From Altererythrobacter xiamenensis (GTDB lineage Bacteria; Pseudomonadota; Alphaproteobacteria; Sphingomonadales; Sphingomonadaceae), in the NCBI RefSeq assembly GCF_900177715.1, contig NZ_FXWG01000002.1, positions 124,001-188,000 on the forward strand: a DNA stretch of 64,000 nt, in the 5' to 3' direction. The notes below the pieces were generated by a model. That model saw only the letters and a program-made list of their open reading frames with translations. It was not told the DNA's origin and made no database searches. This document shows positions 37,681 to 46,308 of the stretch, piece after piece; the first letter of the stretch is position 1, and every line of letters begins with the position of its first letter. Made by a program: the position numbers and the translations under genes.

Positions 37681-38207
37681 GCGGCTTCCGCAGCCTCGAC
37701 ATATTCAGGATAGAAGCAGGGCGCGCGGTCGGACCAGCCGGGTGCGGTCGCGGCGGCTTCCGAGAGGCTCTGCAGCAGCATCTTGCGGCGTTCGGGCCGG
37801 ATGTGCGGCAGCGCGGCGGCGGCGCAAAAGGCGCTCGGCAGCCACGGACGCGCCTCGGCACCGAGCAGGCGCTCGTAAAGGAAGCGGAATGACGAGAAAC
37901 AGGCGATGCGTTCCTGCGCGAGGTCGAAGGCCGCGACGCGGGTGAGCTTGCCAATGAAATGCTCCACCTGGCTCAGCGATGTTTCGCAAGGGATCGTTGC
38001 GCGCAGGGTCTTCAGTTCCTGATAGGCGACATACTGGCTGCGGATGCCCGCGCTCTCACCCTCGTTGCGGGCCCAGAGCTTGAATGCGTCCTGACGGCCG
38101 AGCCCGATATCGAGGCTACGCTTGATGTAGCGCTGCTCACACGGTTCGAAACCCGCGAACTCGCGCATTTCGCTGATGGTCATCGATGCGGCGTTGGTAA
38201 CTGCCAT
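37677..38207 (-). CDS. Conserved-looking protein, function unknown
   Basis: 176 aa, mostly helical, without signal peptide or membrane segment. It begins MAVTNAASMTISEMREFAGFEP and contains CEQRYIKRSLDIGLGRQDAFKLWAR and ELKTLRATIPCETSLSQVEHFIGKL. No motif known to me. Four scattered cysteines. Its stop codon overlaps the cupin gene stop. Codon use and length speak for a real gene. Nothing adjacent suggests a role. Confidence 0.7.
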   Translation of the reverse strand: MAVTNAASMTISEMREFAGFEPCEQRYIKRSLDIGLGRQDAFKLWARNEGESAGIRSQYVAYQELKTLRATIPCETSLSQVEHFIGKLTRVAAFDLAQERIACFSSFRFLYERLLGAEARPWLPSAFCAAAALPHIRPERRKMLLQSLSEAAATAPGWSDRAPCFYPEYVEAAEAA

Positions 38208-38354
38208 GGTAATGCCCCCTGTTGTGAGGGCAGTGTCGCTAAACTTGGTTAACGGGCCGTAAGCGATGATGTGAATTTTCGGCGGGGGCGCCGTTCACGC
38301 CTTGGTTGCCATGATCTTGGTGATGGGCGCTGGTGGGGCTCTTCCAGCGATATA

Positions 38355-39341
38355 TCAGATCAATCCCGCAAGCGGGCTCGATGGATCGGCATATTTTCGC
38401 CGCCCCATCCGGCCGGCGAGGTAGGCCTCGCGTCCCGCCTCCACCGCAAGCTTCATGGCACGCGCCATACGGATCGGGTCTTTCGCCTCGGCGATGGCGG
38501 TATTCATGAGGATTCCGTCGCAGCCCAGTTCCATGCCGACCGCAGCATCGCTCGCCGTGCCAACGCCCGCATCGACCAGCACCGGAACGCTCGCGCCCTC
38601 CACGATCAGCCGGATCGTCACCTGGTTCTGGATGCCGAGCCCCGAACCGATCGGCGCGCCCAGCGGCATCACCGCAACGGCGCCCGCCTCTTCCAGCTGC
38701 TTCGCCGCGATCGGGTCGTCGACGCAGTAGACCATTGGGAGGAAGCCCTCTTTGGCCAGCACCTCGGTCGCTTTCAGCGTTTCGCGCATGTCGGGATAGA
38801 GTGTGCGTGCCTCGCCCAGCACCTCCAGCTTGACCAGGTCCCAGCCGCCCGCTTCGCGCGCAAGGCGCAGCGTACGAATGGCCTCGTCGGCCGTGAAGCA
38901 TCCCGCCGTATTCGGCAGGTACGTAACTTTCTTGGGGTCGATGTAATCGGTCAGCATCGGCGCCTTGGGATCGCTGACGTTGACGCGGCGCACGGCGACG
39001 GTGACGATTTCAGCGCCCGAAGCCTCGAGGGCAGCGGCGTTCTGTTCGAAATCCTTGTATTTACCGGTTCCGACGATCAGGCGGCTCTCGAAGGTCCGCC
39101 CCGCAACGGTCCAGCTGTCATCAGCGGCTCCGCTGCCGCCGCCAACGAAATGGACGATTTCGAGCCTGTCGCCGTCAGCCAGCTTTGCCTCACCGAGGGT
39201 CGAGCGGGGCACGATCTCGCCATTGCGTTCGACTGCAAGCTTGGCCGGATCGAGCTCTAGCTCTTCTGCCAGCGCAGCGATGGTCGGGGCGGAGGTCCGG
39301 CGGCTTTCGCCGTTGACGATGATTTCTACTGAAGCGCTCAT
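38355..39341 (-). CDS. thiSG: Fused sulfur carrier ThiS and thiazole synthase ThiG
   Basis: 328 aa. Residues 1-69 are a ThiS ubiquitin-like domain ending in the VGGG at 66-69, which in free ThiS would be the C-terminal Gly-Gly. Residues about 75-328 are Thi[35 protein letters not shown] with the imine-forming lysine, and [17 protein letters not shown]. ThiG builds the thiazole ring of thiamine using the ThiS thiocarboxylate. Fusion keeps the Gly-Gly internal. The start ATG 39341 matches the usual ThiS N-terminus; nearby in-frame starts (39353) exist. It overlaps the end region of the upstream MerC-like gene by proximity (18 nt). Confidence 0.92.
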   Translation of the reverse strand: MSASVEIIVNGESRRTSAPTIAALAEELELDPAKLAVERNGEIVPRSTLGEAKLADGDRLEIVHFVGGGSGAADDSWTVAGRTFESRLIVGTGKYKDFEQNAAALEASGAEIVTVAVRRVNVSDPKAPMLTDYIDPKKVTYLPNTAGCFTADEAIRTLRLAREAGGWDLVKLEVLGEARTLYPDMRETLKATEVLAKEGFLPMVYCVDDPIAAKQLEEAGAVAVMPLGAPIGSGLGIQNQVTIRLIVEGASVPVLVDAGVGTASDAAVGMELGCDGILMNTAIAEAKDPIRMARAMKLAVEAGREAYLAGRMGRRKYADPSSPLAGLI

Positions 39342-39358
39342 GCGGCGCGACATAGCGC

Positions 39359-39742
39359 TCAATGCGCTTCAGACAAGTGCGAGCGCAGGTTGAGGAAGTG
39401 ACCGATCGAAACCAGCGTTACGCCGATGATGGTAAGTACGGCTTCATAGATCCCGTGCGGAACCGCCAGAGCACCGCCCATGAAGGTGAGGCCCATCATC
39501 GCAGTAACAAAAGGGGCGGCCTTGCGATGACGCAGCGCTCCCCAGCCGATCGCCACGGCGGCAATGATCAGCGCCAGTGCGAGCCCATAACGATGAATCT
39601 CTGGCGCGAAGAAGAACTGTCCTCCGATACCGAGCGCTGAAACGATGATAATGCTGAGCAGGCAATGCAGCAGGCACAGGCTCGAAAGCCAGATGCCGGC
39701 ACGGTCAAGCGTACGGCGAATCAGGGAAGAAGCGCTGCTCAT
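39359..39742 (-). CDS. MerC-domain membrane protein
   Basis: 127 aa with about four membrane helices (residues about 17-40, 47-66, 72-95, 100-120). The MerC-type motif is [12 protein letters not shown], with two cysteines in the first helix. MerC moves mercury in resistance operons; chromosomal relatives in alphaproteobacteria are tied to zinc homeostasis in some genomes. The gene has its own strong promoter with an inverted repeat inside, and the thiSG gene follows directly. Confidence 0.85.
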   Translation of the reverse strand: MSSASSLIRRTLDRAGIWLSSLCLLHCLLSIIIVSALGIGGQFFFAPEIHRYGLALALIIAAVAIGWGALRHRKAAPFVTAMMGLTFMGGALAVPHGIYEAVLTIIGVTLVSIGHFLNLRSHLSEAH

Positions 39743-39751
39743 CGCGATGCC

Positions 39752-39780
39752 TAGATATGTAACGGTGTAACATCTTGCAA
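39752..39780 (-). promoter_or_regulatory. Promoter and candidate Zur-type operator of the MerC-like gene
   Basis: TTGCAA (39775-39780) and TATCTA (39752-39757) are 17 bp apart on the minus strand. Between them lies an imperfect dyad ATGTAAC-GGT-GTAACAT (39757-39773, six of seven positions pair). The ATG lies only about 9 nt after the -10 box, so the transcript may be nearly leaderless. The dyad resembles Zur boxes but is not exact. Confidence 0.5.
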
Positions 39781-39881
39781 GCCGCGCGTTCGTTAATCGG
39801 TGCTCGGCCCGGGATCAGCCGCAAGCCGCCATGTAAGCGCGCTCGCGGCCAATCGCGGTCGAAATGACGAAAATATGCGCC

Positions 39882-40016
39882 CTAGCAGTTGCCTTCGACG
39901 CCATCGACGCAGTCGCCCACGGATTCGACATCTTCGCCCACGCCATCAACGGTATTGCAGGCCGAGGCGAGCAGCATGGTGCCGCTGGCGGCCACTATGG
40001 TGAGGAACTTCTTCAT
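39882..40016 (-). CDS. Entericidin-family small lipoprotein
   Basis: 44 aa, found by reading the minus strand. It begins MKKFLTIVAASGTMLLASAC with a lipobox, so the mature protein starts at Cys20, and continues NTVDGVGEDVESVGDC, the pattern of entericidin A/B lipoproteins (TVxGxGxDV). GGAGAC precedes the ATG. Entericidins are short cell-envelope lipoproteins associated with programmed lysis in enterobacteria; the role here is not known. It is divergent from ctaA. Confidence 0.85.
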   Translation of the reverse strand: MKKFLTIVAASGTMLLASACNTVDGVGEDVESVGDCVDGVEGNC

Positions 40017-40150
40017 TTTAGTGTCTCCATTGGCCCGTCCTTCCCTTACCAACGGGAGCGCTCCGGCTCTGTTCCGATTTACATTTTCGCATCACCGCTT
40101 GCGCCGAAACGGCTTGCACTTTGGACAGGTGGTGCGCATCAGCCGCAGCC

Positions 40151-41197
40151 ATGGTCATCGCGAGTGAAATATCGCCCAGCCGACCAGCGGCGCTGGCGAA
40201 CTGGTTGTCGGTCGTCGCCGGCATGGTGGTGCTGATCGTCATGGTGGGCGGCATCACCCGCCTGACGGAAAGCGGGCTTTCGATCACGCAGTGGGATCCG
40301 GTCAGCGGGATCCTGCCACCACTCAGTGAAAAAGCCTGGCAGGCGGAGTTTGCCGAGTATCGCCAGACACCCGAGTTCATTTACGAAGCGGGCCCTGCCG
40401 GCATGACGCTGTCGGACTTCAAGTTCATCTTCTTCTGGGAGTGGTTCCACCGCGTCATAGGCCGCTTGATCGGGCTTGCATTTGCGCTGCCGCTCGCGTG
40501 GTTCTGGCTCAAAGGCGCTATTCCGAAAGGCTACAAGCCGCGTCTCGTCGCCCTGCTGGCCCTGGGCGGACTGCAAGGCGCGTTCGGTTGGCTGATGGTG
40601 AGGTCCGGTCTTTCGGGGCAAATGACGGATGTGAGCCATTTCTGGCTATCGGTCCACTTGCTCACCGCCCTCTTCACGCTCGGGGGGCTTGTGTGGACCG
40701 CGCTCGACCTGAGGGCGCTGGCGCGAAATCCGGCCGCCCGGCCCGCGCGATTGACAGGACTGGCGACAGCAACCGCGTTTGTCCTGTTCATCCAGCTCTT
40801 GCTGGGTGCCTGGGTCGCCGGGCTCAATGCCGGTCATGCGGCATACGATTGGCCGCTAATGAATGGCATGCTCGTGCCCGAGTTCGACACCTCCCGCGGA
40901 GCCGTTTGGGCGCTGACGCACGATCCGTTCCTGCTGCATTTCCTGCATCGCTGGTGGGCATGGGTCGCTGTCGGCATGCTGATCTGGCTCGCCAGACGCG
41001 TTCGCCAGCTCGACCGGCGCGCGTCGAAGGCGGTCCACACCGCCTTCGGTATCCAGATCATTCTGGGCATCGCGACGGTGATGACGGGCGTATCGCTCTG
41101 GGTAGCCGTTGCCCACCAGCTAGTCGGCGCCCTGCTGGTCGCCGCGACGGCATGGGCGATGCATGTCGCCGGAAGTACGACAGAGCGTCTTGCATGA
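40151..41197 (+). CDS. ctaA: Haem A synthase (COX15/CtaA)
   Basis: 348 aa from the ATG at 40151. It converts haem O to haem A for cytochrome c oxidase in the inner membrane. Eight membrane segments are visible. The conserved histidines appear in FFWEWFHRVIGR, FWLSVHLL, FLHRWWAW and AVAHQLVGAL, and the family block RLTESGLSITQWDPVSGILPP is present, as usual in the alphaproteobacterial type 2 group. The stop overlaps the cutA start by 4 bp. No oxidase genes lie nearby. Confidence 0.95.
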   Translation: MVIASEISPSRPAALANWLSVVAGMVVLIVMVGGITRLTESGLSITQWDPVSGILPPLSEKAWQAEFAEYRQTPEFIYEAGPAGMTLSDFKFIFFWEWFHRVIGRLIGLAFALPLAWFWLKGAIPKGYKPRLVALLALGGLQGAFGWLMVRSGLSGQMTDVSHFWLSVHLLTALFTLGGLVWTALDLRALARNPAARPARLTGLATATAFVLFIQLLLGAWVAGLNAGHAAYDWPLMNGMLVPEFDTSRGAVWALTHDPFLLHFLHRWWAWVAVGMLIWLARRVRQLDRRASKAVHTAFGIQIILGIATVMTGVSLWVAVAHQLVGALLVAATAWAMHVAGSTTERLA

Positions 41198-41505
41198 CGG
41201 CCATGATGTATGCCCCCTTCCCCGACCGGGACAGCGCGCGCGAAATTGCGGCCGTACTCCTCGAGGAGAAGCTGATCGCCTGTGCAAATATTCTCGGCGA
41301 GGTCGAGTCGCTCTTTTCATGGGAAGGCGAGCTGGACAGCGCTGTCGAGGTCGGCGTCCTGTTCAAAACCGACAAAACCATACTCGACCGCGCAACCAAA
41401 AGGTTGGGCGAGTTGCATCCTTATGATACGCCCGCAGTCCTCGGCTGGGATTGCAGTTTTGCAGCACCGGCTACAATGAACTGGCTTGCAGGTTTGCAAG
41501 CTTAA
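41194..41505 (+). CDS. cutA: CutA1 divalent ion tolerance protein
   Basis: 103 aa, the usual CutA1 length. The ferredoxin-like trimer fold is shown by FPDRDSAREIAAVLLEEKLIACANI, SLFSWEGELDSAVEVGVLFKT and LHPYDTPAVLGW. CutA1 was linked to copper tolerance, but the molecular role remains unclear. The start codon overlaps the ctaA stop (ATGA), so it is expressed with haem A synthesis. Confidence 0.93.
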   Translation: MTAMMYAPFPDRDSAREIAAVLLEEKLIACANILGEVESLFSWEGELDSAVEVGVLFKTDKTILDRATKRLGELHPYDTPAVLGWDCSFAAPATMNWLAGLQA

Positions 41506-41516
41506 GGGCGCACACC

Positions 41517-42218
41517 ATGAATTTCTCACGTCGCATGGCGCTGCGATGCGGATTGGCCGGAATTTTTGTTGCCGCGGGGCCGGCCTGGGCGGCGGGCTCC
41601 ACGGCTTATCCTGCCGGGCCAATGCAGCTTGGGCGCAGGCTCGAACGCGGTCTCTCGGATGGAGAGGCGATCATCGTCGATCGCCATTGGGCCGTCGATT
41701 TCAACGGTCGAGGCCCGGGCATCCTGATACGGGGCAACCAGATATCGGTAGAGGTCGAAGCGCCCGCGCCGCTCGCCCGGATTGCCCAAATCGAAGAGCA
41801 GCGCGACACTTCGGCAATGTTTCCGATCGAATTGTCGGCAGACGGTCAGATCGTCGATGCCGGTGATGTCGACGATTCCGACGAAATGGCCGCGGCGGTG
41901 CAGTTGGCGCAGTCGATGATTGCGCACGCCGGTCTGGACGTTTCCGATCATCGCCGACATCTCGCCGCAATCGAGGCTGCGGGTACGCAATTGCTGGACA
42001 CCATGCCGCGCGATCTGTTTTTTCCCCGGGATACCGCGTGGACCGACAGGCGTACGCTAGCGCTTCCGGGCGGCAAGACAGGTGTCATTGCGGTTCGTTA
42101 CGAAGCGGAAAGATGCGTGGGAGCTCCATGGCTTGCGCGAGCCAATCGGACCGTGACGACGGCAGTTGCCGATACCACACGGATTTCGCGAGAAACGTGG
42201 ACCTTGTCCCCCGCCTGA
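41517..42218 (+). CDS. Exported protein, possible Tat substrate, function unknown
   Basis: 233 aa from the ATG following the cutA stop by 11 nt. The signal is MNFSRRMALRCGLAGIFVAAG with a twin-arginine-like SRRMAL and a cleavage near AWAAG. The mature part shows no motif I recognise: GEAIIVDRHWAVDF, ARIAQIEEQRDTSAMFP, DRRTLALPGGKTGVIAVRYEA. A signal peptide, intact frame and coupling after cutA support a real gene. Confidence 0.78.
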   Translation: MNFSRRMALRCGLAGIFVAAGPAWAAGSTAYPAGPMQLGRRLERGLSDGEAIIVDRHWAVDFNGRGPGILIRGNQISVEVEAPAPLARIAQIEEQRDTSAMFPIELSADGQIVDAGDVDDSDEMAAAVQLAQSMIAHAGLDVSDHRRHLAAIEAAGTQLLDTMPRDLFFPRDTAWTDRRTLALPGGKTGVIAVRYEAERCVGAPWLARANRTVTTAVADTTRISRETWTLSPA

Positions 42219-42285
42219 CGCGCCAATTTCTACCCATCGAGATGTCGCGGTATTATTTTACCTCCGCCGGGAACCGCAGTTTCGC

Positions 42286-42314
42286 TTGACTTGCGGGCTC
42301 TGACCGCACAAATG
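42286..42314 (+). promoter_or_regulatory. Candidate rplM promoter
   Basis: A good -35 box TTGACT at 42286 lies about 115 nt upstream of rplM; the matching -10 (CAAATG, 17 bp on) is weak. The assignment rests mainly on the -35 box and on the position in the 187-nt spacer before the ribosomal operon. Confidence 0.3.
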
Positions 42315-42405
42315 CGCCTCGCTTCAGCGCTCCGGCATGATGTCGAAGGCGCGATTCGATGCCGCGGCCTACCGTCGCGGCAGTTTAATTTAGGACTTTG
42401 GACCA

Positions 42406-42885
42406 ATGAAGGCGCTCAGCAAGCAGACGCGGTCGATCAAACCGACCGAAGTCGAAAAGAAATGGCACCTGATCGATGCGGAAGGCCTCGTCGTCGGCCG
42501 TCTCGCCGCGATCGTCGCCAACATCCTGCGCGGCAAGCACAAGCCGAGCTACACCCCGCATGTCGATTGCGGCGACCATGTCATCATCATCAATGCCGGC
42601 AAGGTGAAGTTCACCGGCAAGAAGATGAACGACAAGGTATATTACAAGCACACCGGCCACCCGGGCGGCATCAAGGAAACGACTCCCGAGAAGGTTCTCG
42701 AAGGTCGCTTCCCCGAGCGTGTGCTCGAAAAGGCTATCGAGCGCATGATCCCGCGCGGTCCGCTGGGCCGTGACCAGATGCGCGCTCTGCACCTCTATGC
42801 CGGCACCGAGCATCCGCACGAAGGGCAGAAGCCCGAGGTGCTCGACGTTGCTTCCATGAATCGCAAGAACAAGGTCACCGCGTAA
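42406..42885 (+). CDS. rplM: 50S ribosomal protein L13
   Basis: 159 aa. Signatures are [33 protein letters not shown] (in parts), [30 protein letters not shown] and [15 protein letters not shown]. The C-terminus is slightly longer than in E. coli, as is usual in alphaproteobacteria. It shares a base with the rpsI start (TAATG), the standard L13-S9 operon. Confidence 0.98.
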   Translation: MKALSKQTRSIKPTEVEKKWHLIDAEGLVVGRLAAIVANILRGKHKPSYTPHVDCGDHVIIINAGKVKFTGKKMNDKVYYKHTGHPGGIKETTPEKVLEGRFPERVLEKAIERMIPRGPLGRDQMRALHLYAGTEHPHEGQKPEVLDVASMNRKNKVTA

Positions 42886-43406
42886 TGGCTGACGAACAGA
42901 ACAACGAAACCGTTTCGGATCTCGCAGATCTGAAGGACATCGCCGGTGACGCGCCCCAGGGTGATGCGGCAACCATCGCGGAAAGCACCATGCCGCTGCG
43001 CGAGCAGGAGCTCGACCAGCACGGCCGCGCCTATGCAACCGGTCGCCGCAAGGACGCGGTCGCCCGCGTCTGGGTAAAGCCGGGCAAGGGTGTGATCACG
43101 ATCAATGGCAAGGACCAGGAAACCTATTTCGCGCGTCCGACCCTGCGTCTGATCATCAACCAGCCGTTCGGCATCACCGAGCGTGAAGGCCAGTACGACG
43201 TGATCGCTACCGTTCGCGGCGGTGGTCTTTCGGGCCAGGCCGGTGCGGTCAAGCACGGCATCAGCCAGGCTCTGACCAAGTACGAGCCGGCGCTGCGCGC
43301 GACGGTCAAGGCAGCCGGCTTCCTCACCCGCGACAGCCGCGTGGTCGAGCGTAAGAAGTATGGCCGCGCCAAGGCACGCCGTAGCTTCCAGTTCTCGAAG
43401 CGCTGA
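42885..43406 (+). CDS. rpsI: 30S ribosomal protein S9 with N-terminal extension
   Basis: 173 aa; the conserved S9 body starts near residue 48 ([30 protein letters not shown] in parts) and ends with RRSFQFSKR, as is required at the P site. The first 45 residues ([19 protein letters not shown]...) are an acidic extension not present in E. coli S9 (130 aa) but seen in related alphaproteobacteria. It overlaps rplM and is followed by a strong terminator. Confidence 0.97.
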   Translation: MADEQNNETVSDLADLKDIAGDAPQGDAATIAESTMPLREQELDQHGRAYATGRRKDAVARVWVKPGKGVITINGKDQETYFARPTLRLIINQPFGITEREGQYDVIATVRGGGLSGQAGAVKHGISQALTKYEPALRATVKAAGFLTRDSRVVERKKYGRAKARRSFQFSKR

Positions 43407-43429
43407 TCTTCGGCTCTTCTGCCAATACG

Positions 43430-43460
43430 AAAAGGGCGGCCTCTCGGGGCCGCCCTTTTT
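43430..43460 (+). terminator. Intrinsic terminator after rpsI
   Basis: A perfect 12-bp stem (AAAAGGGCGGCC / GGCCGCCCTTTT) with a 6-nt loop, ending in TTTTT, lies 23 nt after the rpsI stop. The AAAA on the left makes it able to act in both directions, also for the small gene ending at 43495. Confidence 0.92.
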
Positions 43461-43494
43461 CTTTGGTAATCGCCTTGCGGTGTCAGCGGTGCGC

Positions 43495-43692
43495 TCAGCG
43501 CTGCATGATCATCAGGCCCCAGGCGAGACCGGTGCCGGCGAGGAACAGCGGCCACGACCAGTAGATCTCGTAATCGCCGGCCTGCATGAGATGAATCGCC
43601 AATTGGCCGCCCCTCGACCCTTGCGAGCCGATCACCAGCGACACGACGCCTGTCAGAATGCCACCAAGACCGGCGGCCTTGATAAATTCCAT
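43495..43692 (-). CDS. Small membrane protein, function unknown
   Basis: 65 aa. Two hydrophobic segments (about residues 5-24, AAGLGGILTGVVSLVIG, and 44-62, WPLFLAGTGLAWGLMIM) flank a short polar loop (QGSRGGQLAIHLMQAGDYEIYWS). GGGGAAG precedes the ATG. It shares the terminator with rpsI. No known family. Confidence 0.7.
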   Translation of the reverse strand: MEFIKAAGLGGILTGVVSLVIGSQGSRGGQLAIHLMQAGDYEIYWSWPLFLAGTGLAWGLMIMQR

Positions 43693-43789
43693 CTTACTTC
43701 CCCGTTGCTCCGCGGCACGTTGCCTGTGCTTCTGCGGCCCAATTCTTTCGGAACATACAGGAGAGTGAGTTAAGGCAATCCTAACCATC

Positions 43790-44533
43790 TTATCCGAAAT
43801 CGACCACGCGTCGTTCGAGCGCGATGCCATCCACCCGCGAACAGGTCAGGATGCTGTAGCTCGCCGGTTCGCCGCGCAGGCGTGTCGAGAGTGTCCCGCT
43901 GCCGATCATGCGGACTTTGGTCCCCGCGCTGGCTCGTTCGATATCGAAGGGAATGTGGACGTGGCCCGAGATCACCGCGTCGGCGCCACCCGCAGCGATC
44001 GCGGCAAAAGCCTCGTCCCCGCCTATCGTCGGATTGGTTTCGCCCTCTCTCGCAGGCTGGAGGGGGTGGTGACAGGTGACCAGCTTCAATCTCGTGTCGC
44101 CCGCCAGGCGGTGCAGGTGCTGGCGGGTTTTCTCGAGCGCTTCCTCCCGCACATAACCGTCCGACCAGGGGAAGCGCGGCTGGGCGCGAACAGTCGTCTT
44201 GAGCGGCACAAGGACGCAATCCTCCGATTCAAAGTCGCTATCTATGCCCTCGTAGAACTTGCGGAACCGGCGGTAGGGGTCTGTGAACCGCTCCCACAGA
44301 TTGTAATAGGCCATGTCATGATTGCCGGGGCACAGCACGACCGGTGCATCGAACTGATCGAAATACGCGGCCGCTGCGTCATATTGGGCATGGGTCGCAC
44401 GTTGGGTCAGATCGCCGGTGCACAATATGAGATCGGCCTGCGCATCCTTCGCCTCCGCAGCAAATGCTTCGAGTGCATCGCGGTTCTCGGTCCCGAAATG
44501 CGGATCGCTCATATGGAAGATGGTTGTCGTCAT
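43790..44533 (-). CDS. Calcineurin-like metallophosphoesterase
   Basis: 247 aa from the ATG giving MTTTIFHMSD. The metal ligands are laid out as expected: MSDPHFG, LILCTGDLTQRA, VVLCPGNHDM, LVTCHHPLQ and VISGHVHIPFD. It lies in the CpdA / cAMP-phosphodiesterase-like group of small soluble phosphoesterases, but the substrate is not determined. The short in-frame upstream stretch is rejected. Confidence 0.9.
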   Translation of the reverse strand: MTTTIFHMSDPHFGTENRDALEAFAAEAKDAQADLILCTGDLTQRATHAQYDAAAAYFDQFDAPVVLCPGNHDMAYYNLWERFTDPYRRFRKFYEGIDSDFESEDCVLVPLKTTVRAQPRFPWSDGYVREEALEKTRQHLHRLAGDTRLKLVTCHHPLQPAREGETNPTIGGDEAFAAIAAGGADAVISGHVHIPFDIERASAGTKVRMIGSGTLSTRLRGEPASYSILTCSRVDGIALERRVVDFG

Positions 44534-44599
44534 GGTTGGCTGACAAGCCTGATCGGCGCAGGTTGGCAAGGGCTAATTCATCCGCGGGGCGGCGCGCAA

Positions 44600-44866
44600 T
44601 CACACCTTGCCGCTGAATATCAGCCAGGCGGAGACACCGTTGAGCGCGGTATAGCCGAGATAGATCCAGCTAGCCCCTGCCCAACCGGTCGAAGTCAGCA
44701 GCATCGCCGCTAGCAAGACGATAAACTCGGTCAGGAGCGTGAGCTTTCCACCCAGCATGTGAACGTACCAGGGCAGGCGCCTCAGCAGCGGATGGCCGCT
44801 TTCCAGCACCGCCTTGTGCAGGGCGAAATTGGCAACTCCGAGCATAAAAACCAGGACGATCATCAT
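44600..44866 (-). CDS. Small membrane protein, function unknown
   Basis: 88 aa with two or three hydrophobic segments (about residues 1-18, 38-60 and 66-84; LLTEFIVLLAAMLLTSTGWA is the clearest). Between them is HPLLRRLPWYVHMLGGKLTL. It begins with two adjacent ATGs. No known family. It is the likely distal partner of the phosphoesterase gene (66 nt apart). Confidence 0.68.
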   Translation of the reverse strand: MMIVLVFMLGVANFALHKAVLESGHPLLRRLPWYVHMLGGKLTLLTEFIVLLAAMLLTSTGWAGASWIYLGYTALNGVSAWLIFSGKV

Positions 44867-45073
44867 TGTTTCATTATTGCGTAAACGCCCGTCGGTTGGA
44901 AACAGTCGTTCGTCGGGCAGTTTCTGGCACCGGTCCGAACGGCATACCGTCGATCGACTGGGCGCTAGCGATGGTCGACCATGTGCTGCGCCAATATGCT
45001 GATTCGCCTAACTCTTTGTCTGCGGACAACGCCTCACCCCCCCCCGAAGAGAGCGCCGCAGATGGAGGAATAT

Positions 45074-45382
45074 ATGTTGAAGACAACTATCGCATCGGCC
45101 GCCCTCGGCCTCGCAATGGTCGCTGCCCCCGCCGTGGCCGGATCGAACGACGATCAGACCTTGCAGATCGAATATCGCGACCTCAACCTCGCAACGTCGC
45201 AAGGCCAGGAAGCTCTCGACCGCCGTATCGACGCTGCCGCCAACAAGTTCTGCGGTGCAGGCACCGAACAGACCGGCACGCGCATCCCGTCGAGCAAGGC
45301 AAAGGCATGCGTCGCGCAAGTTCGCGCCGCTGCACATAAACAGGTTGCAGCCCTTATCGAGGAGCAACGGCTCGGCGGCTGA
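45074..45382 (+). CDS. UrcA family exported protein
   Basis: 102 aa. A signal peptide (MLKTTIASAALGLAMVAAPAVAG) is followed by the UrcA pattern: LQIEYRDLNLATSQGQEALDRRI, AAANKFCG and AKACVAQVRAAAHKQV, whose two cysteines probably form a disulfide. GGAGGA lies before the ATG. Function unknown; the family is common in sphingomonads and their relatives. A strong terminator follows. Confidence 0.88.
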   Translation: MLKTTIASAALGLAMVAAPAVAGSNDDQTLQIEYRDLNLATSQGQEALDRRIDAAANKFCGAGTEQTGTRIPSSKAKACVAQVRAAAHKQVAALIEEQRLGG

Positions 45383-45415
45383 GCCCAACACGACAATTGC
45401 ACTTCGGTGCAGTTA

Positions 45416-45459
45416 GCGGTCCGGACCCAATACCAGTCCCGGGGTCCGGGCCGCTTTTT
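45416..45459 (+). terminator. Intrinsic terminator after the UrcA gene
   Basis: A 13-bp stem with one G-T wobble (GCGGTCCGGACCC with GGGTCCGGGCCGC) and a 13-nt loop is followed by TTTTT, 33 nt after the UrcA stop. It is the clearest T-run terminator for a single small gene in the window. Confidence 0.88.
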
Positions 45460-45549
45460 GTTTTGCGTGGATGCAAACGCACTGATCGCCGGTGGGGCGT
45501 AGGCGCCACGACGCTGTCAGCAGCCGACCCCGGCTGGCGACTGCACCGG

Positions 45550-46308
45550 TTAGCGACCGGCCATCGCCTTTACTTTGGGAAGATAAGTACGTCCGATACG
45601 CATGGCTTCCCCGTCCTCAAGCTCGGCCGACCATACACCCAGGCCGTCGTGACGAAGTCCCCTGATCCGGTCCTTGCGAAGGATCGTCGATCGGTGGATG
45701 CGAATGAACTCGGACGGATCGAGCTTTTCCTCGAGACCCGCGATCGTCTGTAGCAAGAGATAGGAGCGCCCTCCCTCTCCGGGGAGCCCGACATGGAGCC
45801 TGACATAGTCGCGCTCTGCATCGATCCGGCTGACTTCACTCACCGCAATGCGCAGCAATTCGCTACGATGCGGCACCCACAGCTCGTCAAGCCAGGCGCT
45901 CGAGCCTTCCTTGGGCTCGCCGCTGCGTGCAAGCGCACGCTCGATCGCGCGAGACAGTCGGTCGGCGGCGACCGGTTTCAGCACGTAGTCGATCGCCTCA
46001 AGATCGAACGCTTCCACCGCGAAGTTCTCATGCGCGGTGACGAAGATCACGGCGGGCTTGACCTCCAGCTTGCTGAGCTTCGCCGCCACGGCCAAGCCGT
46101 CCATTTCCGGCATGGTCATATCGAGCAGCACCAGATCGGGTTTGAGAGCCTCGACCAGTCGCAGTGCGGCAGCACCGTCGCTCGCCGTGCCGACGACCCT
46201 GATCGCGTCGATATCGGCGCAGAGCACCTGAATGCGCTCGACCGCGAGCGGCTCGTCATCGACGATCAGCGTGCGAAGCGATCTGTTCGTGTCGGGTTCG
46301 TCAGCCAT
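45550..46308 (-). CDS. LytTR-family response regulator (second pair)
   Basis: 252 aa. The receiver domain has LIVDDEPLAV, the phospho-acceptor in LVLLDMTMPEMDG near residue 61 and the YVLKPVAADRL lysine. The LytTR domain (about residues 145-252) contains LLRIAVSEVSRIDAERDYVRLH and the family signature FIRIHRSTILRKDRI. It overlaps the upstream histidine kinase gene by 8 nt. Same order as the pair at 8-10 kb, so the two may be paralogous systems. Confidence 0.92.
   Translation of the reverse strand: MADEPDTNRSLRTLIVDDEPLAVERIQVLCADIDAIRVVGTASDGAAALRLVEALKPDLVLLDMTMPEMDGLAVAAKLSKLEVKPAVIFVTAHENFAVEAFDLEAIDYVLKPVAADRLSRAIERALARSGEPKEGSSAWLDELWVPHRSELLRIAVSEVSRIDAERDYVRLHVGLPGEGGRSYLLLQTIAGLEEKLDPSEFIRIHRSTILRKDRIRGLRHDGLGVWSAELEDGEAMRIGRTYLPKVKAMAGR

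Noticed and set aside
39363..39800. TPP riboswitch upstream of the thiSG gene
   Set aside because: The gene is not first in its transcript and no THI-box core (CUGAGA with GGGU) is visible before the MerC-like gene.
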